Assembly (NCBI GenBank): GCA_900708905.1
Contig: CAADRB010000005.1
Span: 3,138,791-3,202,790 of the forward strand
DNA from: Hymenolepis diminuta
Lineage: Eukaryota; Platyhelminthes; Cestoda; Cyclophyllidea; Hymenolepididae
Length of the DNA stretch: 64,000 nt
Direction: 5' to 3'
A model generated the notes under the pieces. The model was not told the origin of the DNA, did not search any database, and saw nothing but the letters and a program-made list of their open reading frames with translations. Of this stretch, positions 48,601-60,600 are shown in pieces. Both the position numbers and the translations under genes were made by a program. How positions within the stretch are numbered: the stretch's first letter is position 1; every line of letters starts with the position of its first letter.

Positions 48601-51600
48601 ACCACCCTATTCTTCACATTGTGTATTCCGCTTTCGCTTAACCCCACCTTAGTTCGAGCTTAGCATTTATTTTCATTGAGTGCTTGTTGATTTAGTTGCT
48701 CTCATTCGGTTCTCATTGAGTGCTTGTTTTACTGAGCCTCCCGCATCTGGTTTGCATGGTATACTGACATCTAATCGGAAATGATATGTTTGAATTTGTA
48801 AAGATCCTTGTGCGCACGTTCGCTGCGGATACAATGCTTACTGTGTGAGTGGATATTGCTATTGTAACCAAGGCTATGAAGGTGATGCGAATGTGGAATG
48901 TCGACAAGTCGCCACTTCAGGTATGTTTGGTAATTGGCCTTTTTCTTATTCCGCTAACCGTAGACACGAACTCAGTGCCCCTTTATTTAATTTCTTCTGA
49001 AAGTTGAAGTTAGCTTTTTTTCGCACGAACAGATCCTTGTGCCGATATTCGGTGTGGTCGTCACGCATTTTGTAACAATGGTTTCTGCTACTGTTACCAA
49101 GGCTACGAAGGAGATCCAAATAAGGAATGTCAACCAGGTATGAATATTTTTTTTTGCTGACTGGTTTTATTTAATGTGTGAAGATTTGAGAACTTTTACT
49201 GATGAAATAGTGTTACCCAGTCAACCTTTTTTCATTTTATGTAATTGAATATTTTATTGAGCAAATCGGTAACTGCGTATATTTTTTTCCTACTTATTTA
49301 ACGGAACACAATCGTTTATTTACTGGAATCGCTGAAATGGTTTACACTCTAACAATTGTTATGTTTGTAACATCACAAATGTTCCTCTGGCAAATTTTTT
49401 TGATATACCTTGTCTGTTGAAGATTGATTAACTACAGGTTCGGTCAGTAATATTGTATTGAATGATCTTCTCTTCTATTCAAGAGCACGAAGTTTTAATA
49501 AGTTTGAGGTATTGAAAAATTCGATTTCGCCCCCTGTCAGTATTTTTAAATGAAATTATAGAATCTTGTTTCATGTATTATTTTTTGGTACAAGTTTGTC
49601 GTGAGCCGCATCTTCGCATATTGAACTGTGGGCTTAGGCAAACGTAGGACGCTGAAGTGTCTGTGTATCGAAATTTTCTAAAAGTTCAAAATTCAGGTGA
49701 CTAATTGTTTATTCGTCGAAGCAGCCTCTTTTTAGGAAAAATAATTGTATGTAAAGAAAATTGAGGATCCTTCAATTTGAGGTGAATCGGACAGTTCTGG
49801 CCACTTTGGTTCAATTTTAATTGCTGCTCCTAGGGATTTTAGCAGATAAGGCGATACTTTCCCACTATATCTTAAATCTCGGCCATTTACTAATCTCAGT
49901 TACATTCTTTCATTATAATTTATGATTCAGTGTCCCACTTAGAGTTCTCCTGATTGTTCATAAATCAACTTAATTTAGTCCTGTTTGATCCATTCGTATT
50001 TAGCAGATGGAAATACTTTTGATCATACTGCATTCGAAACTCCATTAAACTTTGTCTAATTAGGTGAGTTTCTTTCAATGGTAAACGAAAGTTTCACTTT
50101 GCTGCATCGAGTTTCCTTCAATTTGACAGGCGATAGATTCTTAAAATGTTGTGAGCGTCTGTGCACTTTGCTGTGCACTTGTACTAGGCTCAAGCCTTTA
50201 TAAAAGTCATGCTTGCCAAACTGAAATAGCCACATCATTGTATCTGTAGATGACACTCTGGCGCTTCATGGTGTAATGATATTGAGGACATGATCATTTT
50301 TGAATGTGTGATACAGCGGTGAGAGAAATTGTCTCACATAATTAAGGGAATACATAAAGGGCATATAGGAGGTTTGAAAGTCAATCTCCTTGGAACAGAA
50401 ATATTTTTTCTAACTGAACGTTGTCACCAACTTGCAAATCAGTGCTTTCTCCACATTTTGAGTGATAGTCGGGGAAAAATTGTCTTCGCGGATGCTTCTG
50501 CAATCTGTGTCCCCTGAGTGAAAAATTGTTATCGTTATGTATAATATTTTTTTACGTTCCAAATGAAGATAATGATTTGTCTGTTCATAACTCAAGTGCT
50601 ATGTGCAAAATTGTCATACCTTGAGATGATGGCATTTGCATTACCTATGCATTCAATCAGTGACATGTTCAGAGTTTTAAAGGGAGGATTAAATCGATGA
50701 TTAACGGTGGAAGTCCAACAACTGCGCTCCCTACTTACAAAGACTGAGGTTATATAGAACTTGAGAATGGTTGAGAACGCAGGAATCAATCACTGCAAAA
50801 ATATTTTTAATGCTACTGGTGGAAGTGGTTAGTATTTCGAGCTCTATTTTCATCTTTCATTGTCACATTAGCCTCAAAAACTCAGTTGCAGGAAGGAATT
50901 TTTTACGCCGAGATCAGATCGACTGCTTTATTTAATCATATCAGTGTCCTTCTTTAACATCCCACACGGTCACATCCATTTTGCGACAATTATTTGCATA
51001 ACTGAGCATATTAGTCCAAGAGGGATTATCTGATATGTGATCAAACTCACAACTAAGTCTTTTTCAAGCTCAATCTGAACTCTGTGGTGGTTACCGCTGC
51101 GGTGAAAATGCTCATTGTGTTGAAGGAGTATGCAAATGTTACGATGATTACTATGGTGATCCTCTGCAGTCCTGTCGTTTCATTGGTGGTGGTGAGTGCA
51201 GCTGTTAATTAAATAGCAAAATAAGTAGCATGCAGGTCAATCAGATGGATTGATCGTGGAATGTTGCTTTCAGACAAACCCTCACCAAATCCAAAATGCC
51301 GTGTGCCGATCGCTACTGGAAATTGTTTTGCACGTATAATCAGCTACGGTTATAATTCAAGAACCGGACGTTGTGAACAGTTCTTCTACACTGGCTGTTT
51401 GGGCAATGAAAATCGATTCGAAACGTATGAAGAGTGTGAAAGGGACTGTGGAGTTTCGCAAGTTAAAGGTGAGACTATATATTCTGATATCAATGGTTGA
51501 TTTGGCTTTCAGAAAATTGCTAGAAAAAAATGTTACTAAACAAAATTCCAGTGAATCACAGTGATAATAAGTCGTGGAAATTTCATAATTGACAAAAGGA

Positions 51601-54600
51601 AAGAGAGATGAGTCATAGTCAGAACTGTGTTAAACTTAATCTGCGATAACAGAATGCTAGAATTGATGGATGGATGGATGGATGGACCAGTTGAATTAGT
51701 AATTAACAATAGGCTTTCCGTAAGAAAACTGCAATTTAGATAAACAAACGGAAGACTTGAGGAAGACTATCCAAATTAAACAAAGACCGTTGGATCTAAC
51801 CACATGTGGATTTAAATTTTAGTAAACATGTGAAAAATGTGATGGGATTTGCCAAAATTGGTCAATTCTCGGCATTATGGAATGCGCTTTTTTTGAATTG
51901 TACCCCATCTACATTTATTTTACATTCACGCTTGTCAGAAATTTAAATTAAATTACCAGAAAAGAAAAAAGTGTGCCAGGTTGAGCATACATTTTTCTGA
52001 ATTTGGCTATAATTTGTAACTTTATAAATTATCACTAGAAAAATCTCCAGGACTTTAATGAATGAATTCCACTGATCACTTTTCTGAAGTCATATAAATT
52101 TTTGATGAATTTTTCAATCGTTTCATGACTGAACGATTGTGTCTGTACTCAAATCGATTTCTTGCTAGTTACTAAAATTTCGGAATTCTCATCCTATATA
52201 TTGAAATATGTACACAATTTTAATTTAGTTGGTTTGATCAAAATGTTTAAGACACGGTTTTAATAAGTGAAATAGTTGAAGTAAGAGAAAAGTGAAATTT
52301 AAACCCTTCAATCTTGAAACTGGGAATTTTTTTATAGTTAAAGCTAGAATCGGCGTCCGATTGTATTTAAGACCTCCATGGTTTGAGATATTTGCGAGCT
52401 TTTCGTCCATATGGAGGCAATAGCTGCCAGGTCAGTATTAATTTTTAATTCCAGAATCCCTCAGTTCGCAAACCAGTTAAGATTCATTGGATAGTCAAAG
52501 ACAGTGATCACTATTAAAAGATTCGGTGGCTCCTCCATTTCCGTCTTTCAAGTTAAGCTTGATAAGTTAAAGTTTGCGGATCATATTCTTCTTTTGTTCC
52601 GTCAATTAATTTTATATTCAATTCCTTTGTATTCTTTCCTACTTACTCACTAACCTATTAGGCATTAAGAAGAAATATTAAAGTAAGGTATACTTCTCTT
52701 TGTCCCACATGCTTCTATACAGCCACTGCTGGATGTCCATTGAGTTATTACTATGTTCATAGTTATTCAAACAAAGAAGGAAGTAGACATGCTACTCAAA
52801 GGATACTTTTGTTAAGAAAATAACATTTCTTAAATAACCTTAAATACATGGAATTGATTGGCTACCTGGTTAGGTAGCACTGCGGCAGTAACAAGAATTT
52901 TTTCCCAGTCATAAGCAAGGAAAATCAATTATTTTTATTGTTTTTGGCTGAGACACTACAAACCATGGAAAAGCATTTGATTAGGAAATAGATTTTCGAA
53001 GATTGATAATAAGTAGGTAATGATATCAAGAGTATTACTTTGTCGAACTTTGGAGCACTATGTTTTATCATTTCCTCTTAAGGGGAGGGTTTAGCATTGT
53101 GACGTCCTCCTGTTCAATTATCATAATTTGACTCAAAGGATTACACTCACGATACTCAGAGCTTGTTGACTGACTAATTTAATTCCATGGATGGAAATAC
53201 CGCCTCGATTTATTTACGTATCCTTCAACAGCCAAGAGTAAGTAAATGAAACAAACAACGGTATATTTAGGATAGCGCAGTAATCCGTTGAAAGTGCCTA
53301 AGGGATGAATTCCATTCACGAAATCTCATGAATTCTCTTCAGGACAACGAAAATTCACTTCAATCTTCAATCAAACAATTTACTTATACGGAGGAAATTT
53401 TTTTTCGCATTAGCCTTTCTAGTCCAGACTATTCACCTTCCCCCGAATCCGTGTACCCTACCTCTGATAACCGGACCTTGCGATGGTTCAGAAACGAGAT
53501 ATGGCTACTTTCCGCCAACTGGGCGATGTGAACGCTTCAAGTACAGCGGATGCGGTGGAAATGAGAATAGTTTTGCAACGAAACTTGAATGCGAAATCTT
53601 CTGTAACGGTATTATTAAGTGCAACAAGAATGAAACTTATTTCATTGCATGAAGTAATACAAGCACGCACACTCGTTTAGATACCTTTTTAGATATTTGT
53701 TAGCGACAACTTGGGTTAATTTTGTCTTCTCTGTTAGTTTTTTTAATCATTCTTATCGTTTGTTAAGGGACCGGATCACTATCTATGCTGTCGTGCTCTC
53801 ATTCTCTTTGATGAGTCTGCTGTAGATAGGAAGGTTTGAAAATGAGGCAGCCTATGGTTTTGTAGGCCGCATATATAATTATTAATGATTAATAAATAAT
53901 TATTAGTTAAAGAACATCTTATAGACTGACAAAGGCAGAATGAAAGGTCATTAAGGTCTGAAAGAGCGAAAAACACTGAACGGTAGATCAAGAAACAATA
54001 AGTGGTACCAGGGTGAGAAGAAACTACCATTTTGTCACAATGACCACTTCCCTCTCCAGCAATACGGGAACGTGGTTTATTATATCTGGAGTTCAAGTTT
54101 CTCATTGATACACCTTGTACCTATGGTGGTTCACGGACTGGCAAATGTTTCTGTACTGGCTGGCGAGGTTACTAGCTTGGGCTACTTCTAATTCCTCTGT
54201 AGCAACCTGCTAGGTAACTTGCACTGAGTTGAATTTGCAAAGATGATGAACATGATGATTTACAATGGGGCAACTGATGAGGTGTCTGTTTAGGATCCTG
54301 ATATGTGAATATAAGTACCACCTTTCAGATAGTGCATGAAAAAATGTCTTTCTCAGTTATATTTCTTGTATGCTTCAACGAATGCCGCCAATGTTATGCC
54401 TGCATGTTAAGTTGAATATATATGTTGAAGTACTCCATATCCGGCATAACTTCTTCAGTCTCCTGTTCAAACTCCATGTGCGGTGAGAACGCCGTCTGTG
54501 CTTCTGGATCATGTGTCTGCCTGCAAGGATACGAAGGCGATCCTCGAGTAAGTTGCAAGCGAGCGCGTCTCAAGTTTGGTCGATCGCTCAAAGATAGGCC

Positions 54601-57600
54601 GGTTTCAGGTGCGAAAAGATATACTATGTCTGGACTCGTGTCCCATTCAAATGTCCTAAACTCTCTCTTTCCCCCTGCCATGACAGCTCATTTGCGAGGT
54701 GAGATTTGCTCTATGCCTCTAAGAACCGGACCTTGCAACAATCGTTCCACGCGATATGGATATTATGAGCCCTTTAGAAAGTGTATTAAGTTTACATATG
54801 GCGGTTGTCGGGGCACTCAGAACAACTTTTTGACTGAGGAGGATTGTAATATGCTCTGCGAAGGTACTCGGTTAAAAAACAGTATGCATGCTTTCTCCGT
54901 GTTCAACTGAAATAATGTCATGAATTCGTCCATTTTGCAGGATGGGTAAAACGATCTACTAGAAAGAAAAGATCATTAGAAGGTAATGGTGCTGATAAGC
55001 ATGAGACCTATAATGCATGGGGTCTGTATACTGATATTTATTCGTGAAATAAAGTTTCGATGGAGGAGAAACCGATGGTAAAATCCAATAAACATCAAAG
55101 ATCACTAGATGGTAATATGGGACTCAAATCCAAGCATTTTTGTATGTGCTTGTTTGCGGCGCTTAATGCTTGTAGGATTGGTATTGTATTCAATGAAGCA
55201 AGCTCTTGTCCCTTCGGGATAGTGTAATTAGCTTGTACGTGTTAAAGATATGTAGTCCACATTATTAATGCGTTTCAAGTATTGCAGCATGAATTCATCT
55301 AAAAAACTGGCAAGAGATGGTATGCAGGATTGACATGAATTCCAAAATGCATAGGCTGGTTATTAAGCTTAGTCATCAGTTTCAGCCTGGGTGAAAGAAG
55401 AACCCGTATCAAAACTTAAAAGACGTCAAAAATCGCTTGAAGGTAAAGTGGTGTTGCTTTAAGAGTTGCCCCATGAATATTGCTGAAAGGTACAGGAAGT
55501 TCTCGTACTTATTTACTTCTATTAATCAAGAGCTTCCTTTATCTTTCTGGGACTGAATGTTCATCTTAAACTTGAAGCCTTGTACAGGTTGTAGAGACGT
55601 AGTTCGTAATACTTTTGCATTTCAAGATTTCTAATGTGAAATCATCCGAAAGGCATGCAATGTATCATGTACACTATCTCTGGCTTTCCTTTTAAATGAA
55701 CTTATTTTCAATATGGCATTTTTTATGCATTTAGACCCGTGCGAGGGTGTCCGATGTGGTTATAACGCCAAATGTGTGGAAGGACGCTGTATCTGTGAAC
55801 CCGGATTCAAAGGAGATCCAAATTACGAGTGCAGATCGGAAGAAACTGGTAAAGTCCAGGTTGTTTTTATCCAAATACTATTAATAAATAATTTTCATTA
55901 TATTAATATATATTAAACAAAGTGGATAACAATGATTTACTATGAATATCAAAATTAATGCATTAAATGTTTTAATCTTGGTAATTCAATTTAGTAAAAC
56001 AAAATTATAAGCATAAATTCTTGCCTAGTTATCTCTCAACTTTTGACAAATGAATTTTTTAATAATGAAATAAATTTGCTGTTATTTGTTAATTTTGCCT
56101 TCATTAACTTTTACAAAGCGTATTGTTTATTAGGTTAGCTTATAATTTATAATAATAAATTAAAAACATTTAAAATAATGAAAATTTGGGTAAGTTATTC
56201 CTCTTCGCGCAAGAAGTCTGTAGGGACTTGGTTAAAAATATTATTGGCGAATTAAAAAAATAAACACTTCAACTTTTGATCACGATTTTTAGACATAAGG
56301 TGTGCTGGCGTACGATGTGGCTATAATGCCCGTTGTCAAGACGGCTACTGTATTTGTGAACCGGGTCAGACTGGTGACCCCTATAGTGAATGTCGTCCTG
56401 ACGGTATGTTTGACCTTTAAACACCTCCTCTCCTCTCCCCTCCCCCTCACAATCTCTAAATGGTTTGCATGGCATGCTCAGATTGTGATCTGATTGTTTT
56501 TACCTAGATATTTGTTCATTTTTTTCTCTTCTGTGTCCTAGTCTCATAGTTGATGTTTAGATAGTTCAGTAGTGATCCTATGTTTAAATCTTCTGTCGTA
56601 ATTTAATAGAAAATCCTTGTAAGAATGTGAAATGTGCTCAGTTTGCCATTTGTGTTAATGGAACATGTATTTGTTTGCCGGGAACCATTGGAGACCCTTA
56701 CATTGATTGCGTTCCAGATGACAGTGGTAAGTTTTTCTGGAGACCAAAGACTGATGTCTTGATATATTAGAATAATTAACTTTATGGGCTTCTGCTTTAG
56801 TTGAAGGGGATATTCTAACGCCGACCGGCTGTAAAGGTAACCTAATAGTGTTTCAGTCCCTAGTTGATGTGATGTATGGTAAATGTGATTTTCTCCGCTC
56901 CCTCCATCCTTTTATGTTTCCTTTAGCTTTTGTTGTTCTGTAAAGTTGTTGTGTTATGTTCTGGCTCTTTTTTAATCATGATGATATTTCAGACGCTTGC
57001 CAAAATGTACGATGTGGTTATTACGCTGAGTGTGTAAATGGAAGATGTGAATGCGAGCCTGGTTATGATGGCGACCCTAATTATGAATGTAAACCTGGTA
57101 AGTTTATCACTGGCTGTGTATGTGGTATATGTATTCTGAGCTAGTTGTGGGCTGATACCAAAGACAGGCCAATTATTTGACATGGGGTTGAGAAAGACAT
57201 TTAATAGAGGGAAAGATATTCAAAATCTGACCTGTTAATGCCTCCTTCTAATTTCTATAAATCTTTACTATAATAGTAGGTTTTTGAGAAGAGGAATACA
57301 ACTAAGAAGAGTAGGTTTATTGATAGAAGACGTAGAAGTGGCAGAGGAAGACCAAAGACGGATTCTTTTGGTCGCAGTCCTGTCTGTGTTTTTTACTAGA
57401 GTACGTAAACGCTTAATGATAACATCAACGCTTCAATTGTTGGTACCATCGTGGAAATAATTATGCTTAAACTTTGCAATGAACACCTGGAAGTCAGAGA
57501 CGAGGGTACATTATAGTCATACAGAGGAGTTTAAGATCAGATCAAGGGATTAAGGACAGAGAGTACTTCAGGAGGTCATGGGAAGTTGTCATTTCATAGG

Positions 57601-60600
57601 AATTAAAATTTTTGATGGCAAAGCACTTCATATTGGAAAAATTATGATGTTTTTGAGGTTAGGATTATAAACCGACTTGGGTATTGGAGAAGTGATCGAA
57701 TGGATAGCCGAAATTTCTTACACCCAAAAGGACACTGTTGGAAATTTATTTCCTTCGGTGGATATTTCAGCTGCAGTCTGCTGATAGGGATTGATTGGTT
57801 GCTTCGAGAGTTAAATATTGGATTATATAATTTACATTTACGATTTACCAATATGTTGATCTACGGTGGACGGTGTTGATTGAAATATGAGCCATCTCAT
57901 ATTTACCTTAAAGTGATCTCTACCTTTCTGTTGACACACAACGGAAACACAATCGGACGTTTTCGATACATTGACCAGGGCAAATTAAATTATATTGATT
58001 TAATTCACTTTTTGGATACTGGCTTATGTGATCACTATTATACTGTGCTCGTTACAGTCTTCTGTCTTTTTCCTAATATAACTGAACAACTGTAGTTATG
58101 GAGATAGTGCATATCGTTTAAGTGGTAGCAAGCTGTCATTAATACATATATTTTGTAGATCAACAGTAGTTTTCACTATTAAGTTGTTTTATAACGAGTT
58201 ATCGAATCTAAAATATTTACATTCGAAATATCTGAACGCGAAATGCATGAAAATAAGTGCATCCAGCAATGTCTCATATATAGCTACTCTCCACCCATTT
58301 CACTTATGTACTATTGAATTTACAGATCCATGCAGTGATATTTTCTGTGGTAACAAGGCCAAATGTGTTTACGGAAGGTGTGAATGTGAAGTAGGTTTTT
58401 CCGATGATTCGTATTCCGAATGTACTGATGGTAAGAAGGCACGATCAGACTTGGTTACATTCATCTACTACTAATAGTGGAATAGGTTTTGCACTTCACA
58501 ATTTGTTCCAGAATTACAGGGCGTGCTTAAGCGCTTGAATGTAAAGGGCGTCTATTAATGTATCCTCCTGAATATTCAGGACCTATTTTGAATATTTGCG
58601 AGTGGGTAATGTGTTCAACAAATTCAATCTATTTAATTTGACAATGTGTCTGTATACCGAGTTTTATTGAGGTCTCCTTTGGGGGAATGTATTAAGACCC
58701 AAGTTAACATCAATGGCTGTAAATTCACTTTTATTCATTAAGCAGGAAGACTTTGGGAAAAAATGTTTAGGTACCTTCCTGTGTAAGCAGTATTACCTTC
58801 TGAAAATCGATCGGATTTGTGTCAACAAACAACCTGTTGAAAGGACGCTCTTTGTGAACAAGGTAAATACTTCTGTTCAGAGAACTATGAGGGCGATCCA
58901 ATTGTCGAATATCGTATAGATGGTAAGCAACTCGAGGGATGGTGAAAAAGGGCATCTGAATGGGAAGCAAGCGCTCGAACGCCACATTGAGACTATTAGT
59001 GAATCTTAAATTGTACTCGTTTCGTCCCAGCTTCGTTCAAGTGTCCATGTAGACTGCTGCAAAATGATATTAATATTTCAAATTGATATATTCTAGATCG
59101 CTGTCGAGGAGTTATTTGTGGCCAGAATGCACAATGTATTGATGGTCGGTGCGAATGTCTCCCTGGTTACGAAGGCGATCCAGAAAGAGAATGCCGTACA
59201 GGAGGTATTAATCCACCCATCTAAATTGTTCATATACTGAAACAATTCACTTCAATAAGATCAATATATCGATTTTTGTAGAAAACTGCAGAGGACAACG
59301 ATGCGGAGCGAATGCCTATTGCCGAGATGAAGTTTGCATCTGTGAAACAGGTTACCAAGGCAATCCTTATACTGGATGTGAACGAATAAGGGGTACGGTC
59401 TAAAACAAAGTGGATATTTCATTTGTCATATTAAAAATTAGTACAATTTGAGGATTACAAGAAAACTAGATAGTTATTTTATTCTCTTTAGTGGGATAAA
59501 ATAATGTTTTGCAAAAAGTATATTGATTTTGTAAAATAATTAATGATCGTTTAAAATGTGTTTGAAAAGTATTTGAAAATTTACTATTTTTTAAGTTTAA
59601 TATATTATTTTATTACATATGTTTGAATTTATTCATTAAAATTTACCATCTATTAAATTATTTTGTTAATTTAATGTCATAAAGAATATTCTATGAGTTC
59701 GTTTTTTAAACATCACTTATGATGCAGAATTTAATTGTTATAGAAAAAAATTAATCAGTAGTACACTTTGTATATCAACAAATATTTTCCTACTTTCAGA
59801 TCGTTGCTATGGTGTCCACTGCGCAGCAAATGCTTTCTGTGATAATGGTCACTGTCGTTGCAATCCTGGTTATGCTGGGGATGGCTTTGTCAGCTGTTAC
59901 TATCAGGGTAGGAATACCAAATTTTACCTCTAATTTCTCATTGTTCCGGTATTATTCTATTTTTGACATTTAAAGGCTCTTGTGCAAGCATCCAATGCGG
60001 TACGAATGCTCTCTGCAACGACGGCCAATGTATCTGCCCACCTGGATATACCGGAGACCCCAACAGAATTTGTATACCTGTAGAGGGTAGGTCAAGTACC
60101 ATATGACTAACTTTTCTTCTCAGATTCAGAAAACTGTGACGGAAGACGTTGTGGACAGAACGCAGTCTGCGATCGGGGTGTTTGCGTCTGTAAAGTTGGT
60201 TATGCAGGGGATGCCTATTATAGCTGTACTGAAATTCGTAAGTTCGATTGATTTATGAATATCTGAAAATATATTCAAGCTATCTAGCTAACGTTTTTCT
60301 TCCTCGGAATCCAGCTACAAAGCCTGAACTTTGTGGAAACACCTACTGTCACCCAAAGGCCCGTTGCCACAACGGAGTTTGCTTCTGTGAGTACGGTTAC
60401 GTTGGTGATGGTACAACAGTATGTAAAAAGATCGAAGAAGGTAGGAGAGAATGGTGTTCCCATCTGCTTAACTCTGTTTGACCTTTTAACTACTTCGATT
60501 TTCCTTCTTCCAGATCTTTGCACGAGAGTTCAATGTGCAGAGAATGCCGAATGCGAGGCTGGTCTTTGTCAATGCAAACCTGGTTTCAAGGGAGACGGAT

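Noticed and set aside
54394..54681. 95-codon minus-strand frame
   Set aside because: Antisense shadow of the EGF exon at 54459 and its open intron.
55288..55319. A fourth basic micro-exon between cassettes B and C (GCAG acceptor, GTATGC donor)
   Set aside because: 32 nt is not phase 1-1, and the frame meets TGA at once.
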